DNA of 64,000 bases from Fibrobacter sp. (GCA_017503015.1 JAFVTX010000050.1:1-64000), one strand, 5' to 3'; counted from the stretch's first letter, positions 41,142-49,981 are shown. Numbers and translations: made by a program. The notes: generated by a model from the sequence alone, not told the origin.

Positions 41142-42530
41142 ATGTCCAACGCAAATCCGCAAATGAAACACATAGTGCTCATAACCCTGTCCGCCGCCAT
41201 TGGCGGGTTTCTGTTCGGGTTTGACTCGTCCGTCATCAACGGGGCAAACGGGGCGTTAAAGGCACACTTTAACGCGACGGACTATGAACTGGCCTGGTCT
41301 GTCTCCCTGGCCCTTATTGGGGCTGCTATCGGTGCGTTTTTTGCCGGGCGGATTGCCGACGCCTTCGGCCGCGTGCGTTGTATGCTTTTTGCTTCAGACC
41401 TGTTCCTGTTGAGCGCAATCGGGTCGGGCATTCCTTTTGGCATCCCGGACTTTATTATGTGGCGTATCATCGGGGGGCTCGGTATTGGAATGGCAAGCAT
41501 TATCGCACCGATCTACATTGCAGAAACTGCGCCAGCCCACTTGCGTGGACGCTTGGGCTCATTGCAACAGTTCGCTATCGTGATAGGAATTTTTGTAGCG
41601 CTCCTTTCGAACTACCTCATCGTACGCATTGCGGGTTCGGCAAACAATCCGATGTTCGGCCACATCAAGGCATGGCAGGTGATGTTCTGGGTCGAAATTA
41701 TCCCGTCGGTAATTTACGGCTATGCCGCCTGGAAGCTCCCTGAATCGCCCCGTTACCTGATTCACAAAGGGCTTCTGGACGAAGCCAAGAAAGTCATTGC
41801 CAAGATCAATCCCGAAGGGGTTGACGAAGAGGTTGAAAAGATTCAGGGTTCCTTCAGCAATAAAAAGCCCGCCAAGTTCACCGATTTGTTGGAGGTCATT
41901 AACAAGAAGGAGCGGATCACTCCGGTTTTGTGGGCTGGCTTGGGCCTTGCTATTTTGCAGCAGCTGGTTGGCATCAACGTTATCTTCTACTACGGCACCA
42001 TGCTCTGGCAGAGTGTGGGCTTTGGTGAAAGCGACGCGTTCCTCACCAGCGTGATTTCTAGCGCCATCAACTTGGTGATGACCGTTGCCGCCATTTTGCT
42101 TGTGGACAAGCTAGGCCGTAAACCCCTTCTGCTTATCGGTAGCGTTGGCATGGCGGTGACCTTGAGTACCCTTACGATTTGCTTTATGAGTAGCGGTGGC
42201 GCAGCCCTGTCTGATTCGGCTGCCTTTGTGGCCCTGATAGCGGCAAACCTCTACATCGCCTTCTTTGCGGCGACCTGGGGCCCTGTGATGTGGGTGATGC
42301 TGGGCGAAATGTTCAACAATCGTATCCGCACTATCGCCATCGCCATTTGCGGGTTGGCCCAGTGGTTTGCAAACTTCGTGGTCACCTGGACATTCCCCGT
42401 GCTCACGGGCGAAGACGGCTTTGGCGTTGGTCCCACCTACGGTATCTATTCGTTCTTTGCCATATTCAGCATCTTCTTCGTGGCAAAATTTATCAAGGAA
42501 ACCAAGGGTAAACAGCTAGAAGATATGTAA
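41142..42530 (+). CDS. MFS sugar porter (XylE/GalP-like)
   Basis: The protein has 462 residues. The start at 41142 is preferred because GGGAGG lies 6 nt upstream; ATG 41118 is also in frame but falls near the expected transcript start. Twelve membrane segments are visible. The sugar porter signatures are RIADAFGRVR between helices 2 and 3, LGIGMASIIAPIYIAETAPAHLRGRLGSLQQ, PESPRYLIHKG after helix 6 and LQQLVGINVIFYYGTMLW in helix 7. These porters move hexoses or pentoses with protons. The sugar cannot be assigned from sequence. Confidence 0.92.
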   Translation: MSNANPQMKHIVLITLSAAIGGFLFGFDSSVINGANGALKAHFNATDYELAWSVSLALIGAAIGAFFAGRIADAFGRVRCMLFASDLFLLSAIGSGIPFGIPDFIMWRIIGGLGIGMASIIAPIYIAETAPAHLRGRLGSLQQFAIVIGIFVALLSNYLIVRIAGSANNPMFGHIKAWQVMFWVEIIPSVIYGYAAWKLPESPRYLIHKGLLDEAKKVIAKINPEGVDEEVEKIQGSFSNKKPAKFTDLLEVINKKERITPVLWAGLGLAILQQLVGINVIFYYGTMLWQSVGFGESDAFLTSVISSAINLVMTVAAILLVDKLGRKPLLLIGSVGMAVTLSTLTICFMSSGGAALSDSAAFVALIAANLYIAFFAATWGPVMWVMLGEMFNNRIRTIAIAICGLAQWFANFVVTWTFPVLTGEDGFGVGPTYGIYSFFAIFSIFFVAKFIKETKGKQLEDM

Positions 42531-42541
42531 TTGCGAATTGA

Positions 42542-43786
42542 TTAATGCAAGTGCATAATCACGGGCCGGTTCTTGCCGGCCTCTGTCTTATGGATGGTAA
42601 GCTTGCCCGTGCTGTCGTAGCTGAACTGTTCGCCGACGCGTTCGCCGTTTACGAAGGAGAGGCTATCTCGTAGGACGCCGCTTTTGTACCAGTTGCGTAA
42701 AATTCCGTTCCGCTTGCCCTCTTTCCAGAAGGCTTCGCTTGCAAGTTTCCCGCCTAGGCTGTCGGGGTAGAAACTCCGGCTTATGGCAATCTCGCCGTTT
42801 TCCCAGATTTCTTCGTAACGCAGGTCGTGCCCTTTCTTGTAGTACCACAGGGTGGCGCCCTTGACGGCGCGATCCAAGACGGCGCTACTGTCCAGGGTCC
42901 CGCCTGGAACGCCCGCCACAAAGGATGTCTCGGCGCAAATCATCCCGTAGTTGTATTCGCACTGGCCGTATCCGATTCCCGTCCCGTTCACGAACTCGCT
43001 TTCGATTACAAGGTGCAGGTGGCCGTCGTCCAGCCGCCAGACGGAATCCCTTGCTCCCATTTTCCAACGCTCCCGTCTGTAGGGGAGTAACCCGTCTTCG
43101 GAAGGAAGGTAGAATTCACGAGGGCCATCCAGCACGCCGTCCGTGTAGCCTTCTGTAACAAGCCAGGAATTCTTTTCGTCTGCGGCGTAGGTGATTTGCG
43201 GCCCGTTAAATACTCCGTATCGGCAGCTCGTGGAATGTCTTCGCTTTCCGTTCTCGTAATACTCCATGATGATTCCCGCACTGTCGCCACCATGGCAGCT
43301 GTTTTCTTCTTGGATCTTTCCGTTCTTGGACCATTTTTTCCACACGCCTACGGTGTCGCCCTTGTCGTTGTAATGTTCCTCGAAGGCCTTGTTGCCGTTG
43401 TAATGAAACCCTTCCCAGTCCCCTACGGGGTGGTCGTCTTTGTAATAACGGACCGCTTCCACTTTCTTGTCGCCGTAATAACTGGTCCATTTGCCTTCGC
43501 GTTTGCCCTTTTTGTACTGGCCAACCATCACAACGTTTCCAAGCCCGGTCCAGCGTTTGATTTCACCGTGGGGAACGTTGTCCTTGTAAGGGATCTCGAA
43601 TTCCTTGATTCCGTTGTTGTACCACTCGTTCCGCTTCAGGATTTCGCCGTCGGGATACACCCATACGGAGGTTTTCTTGACCCCGTTGGCGTGTCGTTCC
43701 ACCACCTGTTCTTCGGCTCTTTCTACGGTACAGCCGCAAAAGAAGGCGAAAACACAAAAAAAAGTGGCAAAATGGAGGAATCTCAT
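42542..43786 (-). CDS. Lipoprotein with MORN-variant (YwqK-type) repeats
   Basis: The protein has 414 residues from the ATG at 43786, since the ORF upstream of it overlaps the divergent gene. The lipobox is FFCGC. Many 20-24-residue repeats of the MORN-variant type follow (GEIKRWTGLGNVVMVGQYKKGKREGKWTSYY, DWEGFHYNGNKAFEEHYNDKGDTVGVWKKWSKNGKIQEE, NGILRNWYKSGVLRDSLSFVNGERVGEQFSYDSTGKL). Such beta-repeat proteins are often called YwqK antitoxins by homology, but no toxin is present here and a surface or periplasmic scaffold is as likely. Confidence 0.82.
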   Translation of the reverse strand: MRFLHFATFFCVFAFFCGCTVERAEEQVVERHANGVKKTSVWVYPDGEILKRNEWYNNGIKEFEIPYKDNVPHGEIKRWTGLGNVVMVGQYKKGKREGKWTSYYGDKKVEAVRYYKDDHPVGDWEGFHYNGNKAFEEHYNDKGDTVGVWKKWSKNGKIQEENSCHGGDSAGIIMEYYENGKRRHSTSCRYGVFNGPQITYAADEKNSWLVTEGYTDGVLDGPREFYLPSEDGLLPYRRERWKMGARDSVWRLDDGHLHLVIESEFVNGTGIGYGQCEYNYGMICAETSFVAGVPGGTLDSSAVLDRAVKGATLWYYKKGHDLRYEEIWENGEIAISRSFYPDSLGGKLASEAFWKEGKRNGILRNWYKSGVLRDSLSFVNGERVGEQFSYDSTGKLTIHKTEAGKNRPVIMHLH

Positions 43787-43820
43787 GGCATTCAAGGTAG
43801 AAAAAAGGTAATTTCTTTTT

Positions 43821-44609
43821 GTGGAAGAATTGAAAAACAAGTCTATCAAGGAAACTTTCCGCTCCAAGCTGAAAACTCCCTGGGTATGGATGGTGGTGGC
43901 CCTGACGGTAGGGCTCACTATATTGTTTTCCCTTTCCCAGAAACCCCAGATGGTCCTTTATTCCCAGTACATCAAGTCCCTTTCGGACTTTCAGCTGCTG
44001 GACGCCAGGCTTTCAAAGGATATGGAACGAGCCCGTAGCGGTTACGGTCTGGACACCATGAGAATCTTGTCCGAGACCATGACCCTCAGGGAAATGGCGG
44101 TATCCTTCGCCCGCCAGATGGACGAGCTGCAGGGGTTCGGTTTTGAGCGACCGAGTTCTGCTTTGGTAAGCCGTTTCGAGCGGGAGGTCTTGGGCAAGGT
44201 TTCTACGGCCAGGCGTTATTTGACGGTCAGGACCCAGTGGCTGAGTTCCTGGCAGCAACTGTCTTATGTGGTAAACAGCCTGCCCGACAACCAGGAATAC
44301 GTGGTCCGGGAACTTCTGGATTCTGCCAGAGCGGGGTTCCCGGTGGTGCGGCCCGAAGGTCTTGGACTTCCGGATAGTATTACGCCCCAGTTGGATATGC
44401 TTCTGAACATCAACGTGGATCTTTCTCATGCCTGGGCCCGCATCGACAACGATGCCGCCATGCTGAACAGCGAGGAACTCATACAATTTTTCCAGATGGA
44501 ACGGCTAAACGAAATCGCCCTGAACGCAAAGATTCCCCTGGTCTTCTACTTCTTGACCTTGGTGCTTCTTTTAGCTACATTTTTCTTTATGTTCCGTTCC
44601 AAGCAATAG
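43821..44609 (+). CDS. Two-pass membrane protein of unknown function
   Basis: The protein has 262 residues with a GTG start at 43821. One membrane helix lies near the N terminus (WMVVALTVGLTILFSL) and one at the C terminus (IPLVFYFLTLVLLLATFFFMF). About 190 mainly helical, coiled-coil-like residues between them would face the periplasm (LLDARLSKDMERARSGYG, RFEREVLGKVSTARRYL). The shape resembles sensor input domains, but no kinase or other output follows. It is first of a tight three-gene unit (gap 6 nt, then a 4-nt overlap). Confidence 0.65.
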   Translation: MEELKNKSIKETFRSKLKTPWVWMVVALTVGLTILFSLSQKPQMVLYSQYIKSLSDFQLLDARLSKDMERARSGYGLDTMRILSETMTLREMAVSFARQMDELQGFGFERPSSALVSRFEREVLGKVSTARRYLTVRTQWLSSWQQLSYVVNSLPDNQEYVVRELLDSARAGFPVVRPEGLGLPDSITPQLDMLLNINVDLSHAWARIDNDAAMLNSEELIQFFQMERLNEIALNAKIPLVFYFLTLVLLLATFFFMFRSKQ

Positions 44610-44615
44610 TTTTCG

Positions 44616-45128
44616 ATGCCCAGATTTCGTTCAAGACGCTCTATCTATTTCAATTTTGCCTTGCTGTTCTTGTTGGCGGTGGTCTGGTGCGTGTCCTACG
44701 CGGGGCCTGTGTTGCAGAGCTTTTTCAAGGAAGAACACCTTTTTTATGGACAGGTCTCCTATGCCGCTATCCCGAGCGTCTTTGGAGGCAGCAACGTTCC
44801 GTTTTTGGACAAGACTTTCTTTAGGATAAACGGTGACGACAGCGCTACCTTTGTCCTGTACGCGTCAGAAGAAATGCTGGACGAAATGTCGGATTGGTTC
44901 AGCTTTGCCGCCATCAACGTGGGGGATGTTCCTCTGGAAATCAGTGCCGTTAGGCTGTCTGACAACCGCTATATCGTCAAGTCCTTGGCCTCGACCTACG
45001 GTGAACTGGACTGGGAAACGGTGTCGGAATACCAGCTGGTCAACTCCCTGATAGCCCTTGGAATCATTGGGGTCTGTTCTGTCGGTTTCCTGATATTCTT
45101 TATCCTCGCCATAAGAAACAAAAGATGA
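44616..45128 (+). CDS. Two-pass membrane protein of unknown function
   Basis: The protein has 170 residues. Helices at about 10-30 (FNFALLFLLAVVWCVSYAG) and 140-165 (LVNSLIALGIIGVCSVGFLIFFILA) bracket a periplasmic beta-rich domain of about 110 residues (ATFVLYASEEMLDEMSDWFSFAAINVG). The layout mirrors the preceding gene, suggesting that the two products interact in the membrane. No family is recognised. Its stop overlaps the next start in ATGA. Confidence 0.65.
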   Translation: MPRFRSRRSIYFNFALLFLLAVVWCVSYAGPVLQSFFKEEHLFYGQVSYAAIPSVFGGSNVPFLDKTFFRINGDDSATFVLYASEEMLDEMSDWFSFAAINVGDVPLEISAVRLSDNRYIVKSLASTYGELDWETVSEYQLVNSLIALGIIGVCSVGFLIFFILAIRNKR

Positions 45129-45874
45129 AACCTCTTTGGGTGCTGTTGCTTGCCGTATCCCTGGCCCTCGGGGCTAGTCGGGATCCCTTGACGGTTTCGG
45201 TTCTGCCGACAAAGGCTACCGGCACTGTGTTGCGGGTACCTGTTGGAATCTGGTGGCCTGAATACGATTCAAAGGCCAAGGCGTCGTTTCCTGGACATGC
45301 AGCGAAAAAGGATGTGGTGGTCTGGTTCCACGGCGGCATGACCAGCGGCAACTGTCAAAAGGGCTTGGTGGCGGGGGAGGCCTTTTCAGATATTTTCCTG
45401 GATGTGGTGGTGTTGAGCGCTTCGGCCTGCAAGGAAAACCATTGGGCGACGGAGGTTATGGTTTCTGCGGTGGATGCGGCCCTGGATTCCATTGCCAGGA
45501 GGCGGAGGGGATTTGTAGAAGAGGTCTCCCTTGTGGGCGTCTCTGACGGCTCTCTTGGGGTTCTGGTTTATTCTATGTACGGGAAACGCCGGGTGAAGAA
45601 CCGGCTTTTGGTAAGTTCCTATGGCAAACTGTTGGGGGAGGCCCCCGCTGTTGCGGCATTTCCTAAGATGAACTCTGGAAGGTGGCGCTTTTTGCAGGGC
45701 GGTGCCGACAGGCTCTATCCTCCGTCGGAGACAATCCCCTGGATTCAGGATTTTTGCAGGAATGTGGGGGCGGACTGCGACCTGAGGTATGACCCCTCTG
45801 GGGAGCATGACTGGAGCTATTGGCAAGGCCACCACCTGGATTGGATTCGGGAAGCGTTCCCTTTCAAGAAATAA
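45125..45874 (+). CDS. Secreted alpha/beta hydrolase
   Basis: The protein has 249 residues with a signal peptide (MKPLWVLLLAVSLALGASR). The oxyanion motif is VVWFHGGM, the nucleophile serine is in LVGVSDGSLG, and a histidine near the end (SGEHDWSYWQ) completes a likely triad. Four cysteines in the mature part suggest disulfides. The substrate is unknown. Coupling to two membrane proteins by overlap and short spacing suggests one shared periplasmic task. Confidence 0.75.
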   Translation: MKPLWVLLLAVSLALGASRDPLTVSVLPTKATGTVLRVPVGIWWPEYDSKAKASFPGHAAKKDVVVWFHGGMTSGNCQKGLVAGEAFSDIFLDVVVLSASACKENHWATEVMVSAVDAALDSIARRRRGFVEEVSLVGVSDGSLGVLVYSMYGKRRVKNRLLVSSYGKLLGEAPAVAAFPKMNSGRWRFLQGGADRLYPPSETIPWIQDFCRNVGADCDLRYDPSGEHDWSYWQGHHLDWIREAFPFKK

Positions 45875-45887
45875 TCGGGCTACCCCC

Positions 45888-45916
45888 TTGACAAAACGGG
45901 CTTTTTTTTCAAAATT
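45888..45916 (+). promoter_or_regulatory. Promoter of tRNA-Leu
   Basis: TTGACA at 45888-45893, a 17-nt spacer and AAAATT at 45911-45916, ending 11 nt before the tRNA. The -10 is weak. Confidence 0.45.
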
Positions 45917-45927
45917 TGGTGCACCAC

Positions 45928-46011
45928 GCGGATGTGGTGGAACTGGTAGACACGCTAGATTCAGGTTCTAGTGCTCGCGAGGGCATGAAGGTTCAAGTCC
46001 TTTCATCCGCA
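45928..46011 (+). tRNA. tRNA-Leu (CAG anticodon)
   Basis: 84 nt with acceptor arms GCGGATG and CATCCGC plus discriminator A. The anticodon loop TTCAGGT sits in the CTAGA/TCTAG stem, there is a long variable arm typical of leucine tRNAs, and the T-loop is TTCAAGT. The CCA end is not encoded. Confidence 0.95.
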
Positions 46012-46018
46012 CTGAAGG

Positions 46019-46045
46019 CCCGCCGACTCGTTCGGCGGGTTTTTC
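46019..46045 (+). terminator. Terminator of tRNA-Leu
   Basis: CCCGCCG, 7-nt loop, CGGCGGG, followed by five T residues. Confidence 0.88.
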
Positions 46046-46078
46046 TGTTTTCTTCATTCTGTTGATAACACCAGCATT

Positions 46079-46147
46079 GTCATGCCCGCGAAGGCGGGCA
46101 TCTACTGGCGAGATCTGTGTATGGATCCTCGCCTACGCGAGGATGAC
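46079..46147. repeat. Two REP-like palindromes
   Basis: GTCATGCCCGC/GCGGGCATC (46079-46103) and, in inverse orientation, GATCCTCGC/GCGAGGATGAC (46124-46147). Confidence 0.75.
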
Positions 46148-46151
46148 GTTC

Positions 46152-46193
46152 CTTGAACTTCGAACCTCGAACCTGTTTCCTACATTTCAGCCC
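46152..46193. repeat. Degenerate heptad array H4, abutting a start codon
   Basis: Six units in phase: CTTGAAC, TTCGAAC, CTCGAAC, CTGTTTC, CTACATT, TCAGCCC, ending exactly at the GNAT ATG (46194). The last three are weak. No Shine-Dalgarno is present. Confidence 0.6.
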
Positions 46194-46760
46194 ATGATTC
46201 TAGACGAAATTCCCGAAACGGAACTGCCTGGCGAGCGGGTTGTTCTTCGGGTGCTACACGAACCTGATGCGGCAGGTCTTTACCGCCTGATTGATGCTTC
46301 CCGCGAGCATCTCTCGCGGTTCCTGCCCTGGCCTCCTGATTGTAATTCCGTCGAAGACGTTATGGACCGTCTGGAAACCTGGGAGATGCAGGCCCAGATG
46401 GGTAACGGAGCCTGCTGGGGCGTTTTTGAGAAAACCGCCGGCGGGGATAGTCTTGCGGGCTGCATCTTTATCGGCTGGGTTCATCCAGAGCACCGCTCGG
46501 CCACTGTCAGTTACTGGCTTGGGCAGAACTTTACAGGTCGCGGCCTCGCGACGGAATCCCTGAACCTCCTGAGCAAGTTCTGCTTCGAAGCCTTGAAATT
46601 GAACCGCCTGGAAATTACGGCTTCTGTAGAAAATAAGGCAAGCATCGCTCTTGCCAAGCGGTGCGGCTTCAAGGAAGAAGGCGTTTCTAGGGACTTTGAA
46701 TGCCTGCGTGGACAATTCCACGACCACCTGCGCCTGTCGAAACTTGCTTGTGATAACTAG
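46194..46760 (+). CDS. GNAT acetyltransferase, RimJ/RimL type
   Basis: The protein has 188 residues from the ATG at 46194; the ORF continues upstream only through repeats. It has the RimL-like layout: LPGERVVLRVLHEPDAAGLYRLI, the strand WVHPEHRSATVSYWLG, the acetyl-CoA loop NFTGRGLATESLNLL, and NRLEITASVENKASIALAKRCGFKEEG. Such enzymes acetylate protein N termini (ribosomal) or small amines. The target is unknown. It is flanked by heptad arrays on both sides, and the second one includes its stop codon. Confidence 0.87.
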   Translation: MILDEIPETELPGERVVLRVLHEPDAAGLYRLIDASREHLSRFLPWPPDCNSVEDVMDRLETWEMQAQMGNGACWGVFEKTAGGDSLAGCIFIGWVHPEHRSATVSYWLGQNFTGRGLATESLNLLSKFCFEALKLNRLEITASVENKASIALAKRCGFKEEGVSRDFECLRGQFHDHLRLSKLACDN

Positions 46761-46796
46761 CCCCTAGATCCTAGTCTCTAATTCCTAATCTGGTTA
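46755..46796. repeat. Degenerate heptad array H5
   Basis: AACTAGC, CCCTAGA, TCCTAGT, CTCTAAT, TCCTAAT in strict phase, plus a weak sixth unit. The first unit contains the TAG stop of the GNAT gene. The units match H2 (CCCTAGA, TCCTAGC) closely. Confidence 0.7.
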
Positions 46797-46861
46797 CTTA
46801 GGTAAACGATATTTAACCATCGGATAGTGCCTTTGCCCCCCTAGACTTCTATTTTTAGGGT

Positions 46862-47710
46862 ATGGAAAATGGAGAAAGTGTAAAATTGACAGAGCCCGAT
46901 GTGCTGCAATACACGAATTTTCGCGTGTATCTTCGGGACTACTACGAATACAAGAAGAAGACCCAGCCGGCCTTCAGTTTGCGTTTTTTTGCCGAAAAAG
47001 CGGGACTTTCCAGTCACGCCCACCTGAAACTGACTATCGACGGCAAGAGAAACATTACCAAGAGTACGGTCACAAAGCTTATCCACGGTCTCGGACTTAT
47101 TAAGCAGCGGGCCACTTACTTCGAGAACCTGGTGTTCTTTAACCAGGCCACCGACGACGAAGAAAAGAAGGTCTATTACGAGCAACTGGTCAAGGCTAGC
47201 CCCCATTCTAAGCTCCACAAGATGGACCAGGCCCAGCTCCGTATCTTTAGGGAATGGCACCATTCCGTCATTCTGGAAATGGTGTCCCTGAAGGGGTTCC
47301 GCCCTATTCCCGACTGGGTTTCCAAGCGTCTCGATGGCAAGGTGACTCCTGCCCAGGTGCAGGAATCCTTCAACCTCCTTCTGGAACTTGGCCTCCTGGT
47401 CAAGACGGCCAACGGATTTCGCCAGCGGGACCCTATGATCACTACCGATGACGAGGTCCAGGACCTGATGGTAAAGCAGTACCACCAGCAGATGTTGGAG
47501 ATGTCTAGGGATAAGTTGTCCGAACTGGCAAGCCAGGACAGGGACTTTTCGGCCCTCACTTTCAGCATAAGGCGCAAAGATTTCCCCAATTTGAAAAAAC
47601 AAATCCAACTAATGCGCAAAGAACTACTAGATTTTTCAGCCGATGCTGGAGAAGGAGACGACGTAGTTCAGGTTAATATCCAGCTGTTCCCCCTAACACG
47701 AGGAATGTAA
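46862..47710 (+). CDS. TIGR02147-family protein, second copy
   Basis: The protein has 282 residues, paralogous to 37398-38243. Shared landmarks are FRVYLRDYYEYKKK, FFAEKAGLSSHAHLKLTIDGKRNITKSTVTKLIHGLGL, TYFENLVFFNQA, and FREWHHSVILEMV with NLLLELGLLVK. The N-terminal block again resembles a helix-turn-helix, and there is no signal peptide. The TAA stop shares its last A with the ATG of the downstream lipoprotein gene (47710), so the pair is translationally coupled, exactly as at the other locus. Confidence 0.82.
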   Translation: MENGESVKLTEPDVLQYTNFRVYLRDYYEYKKKTQPAFSLRFFAEKAGLSSHAHLKLTIDGKRNITKSTVTKLIHGLGLIKQRATYFENLVFFNQATDDEEKKVYYEQLVKASPHSKLHKMDQAQLRIFREWHHSVILEMVSLKGFRPIPDWVSKRLDGKVTPAQVQESFNLLLELGLLVKTANGFRQRDPMITTDDEVQDLMVKQYHQQMLEMSRDKLSELASQDRDFSALTFSIRRKDFPNLKKQIQLMRKELLDFSADAGEGDDVVQVNIQLFPLTRGM

Positions 47711-48981
47711 TGCGCTTTGCGGGGTTTAAATTTGGGGTTTTGATGGCTATGGCGGGTGTTGCCATGGCTTTTGTGGCTTGTTCTAGTGATGATAAGTCTG
47801 TGGCGGGTATCGAAATCGGGAACCCGTCCTTGGCCTTTACGGCAGATTTCTCTGTTGATTATTCCGAAATTTCCTCTAATTCTCTTGCTAAGGCGGCTGC
47901 CAAGGATGAACCTCTGCTGCTGGATTCCTTCGCCTTGGATTTCTTTGAGGTCCGCTCTTACTCCAGTTACTATGTGGCAGTAGACATCGATGTGGCAAAG
48001 GGCGTGCAGCTTTGGCCCGGTGAAGATCTTGCGGATTCTTCCTTGAAGGTTTCCTTTACTGACGCCGACCAGGTGGCAGAGCCTTTCAAGAATATACAAT
48101 TGGAAGACAAGGGTTACTTGAAAGAGATGGGTGTTTCCTTTAGGCCGGCTAAAGGAATGTCCGACATCCGCGGAAGGTTGTTGATAAACGGCAACTATGT
48201 TCCCGTCCAGTATTCCCTCTCTTGGTTCGAACAGTTTGAATTACGGTATCACCACTCTCAGATAGAAAAGGTTTCGGACAGTGCTGCGAATTTGTCCGTA
48301 GTGTTCTATCCCCGCTATTTTGTAGATGGAATAGATTTCTCTACGGTCGAGGTTGCAGAGGATGGTGTTGTCTATCTTGATGAGGCGCGTAATGCTTCAA
48401 TATGGGCGAAGCTGAACCAACAGTTCATCTCCAGCTTCAGACCGCTTCGATACGGATACACCGCTGTCGATGGTAATACTTCTGAGGATTATGTCCTGGA
48501 CATTTGGGAAGGAATAATTGGTTCCTTGAGTGATAATACCATTACGAATGGGGATTTTTCCAAGGATTTTTATGGTTGGATTGTCTTTGACCAGTTCGAC
48601 GGAAAATCCATTGCCTCTGTAAAAAAGGAAGGTAATGGAGAGCAGATTGCAAAAATCCAGGTGACTGAAGGTGGCAAGTATTCTTATAGTGTTCAACTCA
48701 TTCAAGAAAATGTGGCTCTCCTTGCCGGCAAAAAGTACAAGTGCGTGTTTACCATCTGGTCCGATGTAGAGGGGCAAATTACCGCCAGAATCGGTGCCTA
48801 CGATGATTACGAGACCATCGGCTTCCAGAAACATGTAGATGTGGGAACTTCGGGCAAGTCTGTAGAAATCGAATTTGTCCCGAAGGAGAGCACCCCCTTC
48901 GCCCGCTTTGAACTGAACCTTGGCGGTGAAGAACGGACCTTCTACATCAAGGCCGTAAAGATTTACCGCCTGCAAGAATAA
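47710..48981 (+). CDS. Lipoprotein with C-terminal CBM4_9-like domain, partner of a TIGR02147 protein
   Basis: The protein has 423 residues. The lipobox is FVAC with C24, then the motif VAGIEIGN, shared with the lipoprotein at 36040-37401. The middle (about 45-270) is beta-rich and unrecognised (SFALDFFEVRSYSSYYVAVDI, DIRGRLLINGNYVPVQYSL). The C-terminal 150 residues resemble a carbohydrate-binding CBM4_9 jelly roll (ITNGDFSKDFYGWIVFDQF, LLAGKKYKCVFTIWSD, FARFELNLGGEERTFYIKAVKIY). A sugar-binding outer-surface or periplasmic receptor role is inferred. Confidence 0.75.
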   Translation: MRFAGFKFGVLMAMAGVAMAFVACSSDDKSVAGIEIGNPSLAFTADFSVDYSEISSNSLAKAAAKDEPLLLDSFALDFFEVRSYSSYYVAVDIDVAKGVQLWPGEDLADSSLKVSFTDADQVAEPFKNIQLEDKGYLKEMGVSFRPAKGMSDIRGRLLINGNYVPVQYSLSWFEQFELRYHHSQIEKVSDSAANLSVVFYPRYFVDGIDFSTVEVAEDGVVYLDEARNASIWAKLNQQFISSFRPLRYGYTAVDGNTSEDYVLDIWEGIIGSLSDNTITNGDFSKDFYGWIVFDQFDGKSIASVKKEGNGEQIAKIQVTEGGKYSYSVQLIQENVALLAGKKYKCVFTIWSDVEGQITARIGAYDDYETIGFQKHVDVGTSGKSVEIEFVPKESTPFARFELNLGGEERTFYIKAVKIYRLQE

Positions 48982-48995
48982 AGCGTTTTTCTTTC

Positions 48996-49022
48996 GTCAT
49001 GGCGGACTTGATCCGCCATCTT
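48996..49022. repeat. REP-like palindrome (GTCATGGCGGA...TCCGCCATC)
   Basis: GTCATGGCGGA, 5-nt loop, TCCGCCATC, 15 nt after the lipoprotein stop. Confidence 0.75.
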
Positions 49023-49124
49023 GCATTCGTTAGATTGTAAAATTTCAAAAATCTGAAGATTTTTAGGCATGTTTTCGGTGAAAAAAGCGTCTATACAAGT
49101 AGATGCTCTTTTTTGTGAGGAAAT

Positions 49125-49832
49125 ATGCTTGAATCCTGGTCCAATCTTGTTTTTGGAATGGAATGCCTTGGCTGTGGTTCTGCTTCGGAGAATCTTGACC
49201 CGTGGCTGTGCCCTGAATGCCGGAAGGCCCTTGTCGGGCTTTCAAAGGAGACTCGACATCCTTCGGACGATGTGGTCTGCCTGTTCCCTATGGAAGAATT
49301 GACCCGACGGTTAATACACCTGTTGAAATACCGGGGCATTCCCGGAATGGCGACATACCTGGTAAAGCACTCCTGCGTTATGCAGGGACGCTCTGAAAAC
49401 TTGTTTCCGGAATTTGTGCGGCCGCTTTACTTTGTGCCGGTGCCACTCCATAGGGCCCGTTTTCGTGAACGGGGCTATAATCAGGCAGAAATGATAGCTC
49501 GTGCTTTGGCTACGTTGACGGGTGGTCAGGTATGTCGCTGGTTAAAGCGCAAGACATTTAGGGTGTCCCAGACAAAACTCTCCCAACAGGGACGGCAGCA
49601 AAATGTGGCAGGTGCCTTTGAACCGGCGCTTCCAAGAAAACTCCCTTCTTGTGGGACGGTAATCATTGTAGATGATGTTTATACCACTGGGGCGACTACG
49701 GGTGCGTGCCTTGATGCCTTAGGTAAGGATTTTCCCTTGAATACGAAGGTATGCACCCTGCTTTACGATATGCCCCTTAGCGCTACGATGGATTATGTGG
49801 CTGACCGAAGGGCCTTTTGGAAGGTGGATTAG
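49125..49832 (+). CDS. ComF-family phosphoribosyltransferase-like protein
   Basis: The protein has 235 residues with GAGGAAAT before the ATG. Cys pairs (MECLGCGS, LCPECRKA) form the N-terminal zinc motif. LIHLLKYRGIPGMA, VPVPLHRARFRERGYNQAE and the PRPP-binding VIIVDDVYTTGATTGAC are family hallmarks. ComF proteins are tied to DNA uptake in transformable bacteria, but many non-competent species keep them, and no other competence gene is in the window. Confidence 0.9.
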   Translation: MLESWSNLVFGMECLGCGSASENLDPWLCPECRKALVGLSKETRHPSDDVVCLFPMEELTRRLIHLLKYRGIPGMATYLVKHSCVMQGRSENLFPEFVRPLYFVPVPLHRARFRERGYNQAEMIARALATLTGGQVCRWLKRKTFRVSQTKLSQQGRQQNVAGAFEPALPRKLPSCGTVIIVDDVYTTGATTGACLDALGKDFPLNTKVCTLLYDMPLSATMDYVADRRAFWKVD

Positions 49833-49867
49833 TGATGAGTCTTGAGTTGTGAGTAATGAGTTGTGAG
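49833..49867. repeat. Degenerate heptad array H6
   Basis: TGATGAG, TCTTGAG, TTGTGAG, TAATGAG, TTGTGAG in strict phase directly after the comF-like stop codon. The core TGAG is the reverse complement of CTCA, akin to units in H8. Confidence 0.65.
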
Positions 49868-49909
49868 AACTGATAATATAAATGTATTGTTTTGATGAAA
49901 ATAATGCAT

Positions 49910-49938
49910 TTGACTTGATGAATTTTTGTGGGTATATT
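49910..49938 (+). promoter_or_regulatory. Strong sigma-70-type promoter of the outer-membrane protein gene
   Basis: TTGACT (49910-49915), 17-nt spacer, TATATT (49933-49938). The downstream AAAGGAGGTT ribosome site is near ideal, so high expression is expected. Confidence 0.75.
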
Positions 49939-49981
49939 ACAGGTGTAAACAAACAAGAATCTAATTCAAAGGAGGTTCATC

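Noticed and set aside
42542-43786. Toxin-antitoxin module because of YwqK-type repeats
   Set aside because: The protein is a lipoprotein with MORN-like repeats and no toxin gene is adjacent.
49125-49832. Evidence for natural competence from the comF-like gene
   Set aside because: ComF homologs are widespread in non-competent bacteria and no other competence gene is present.
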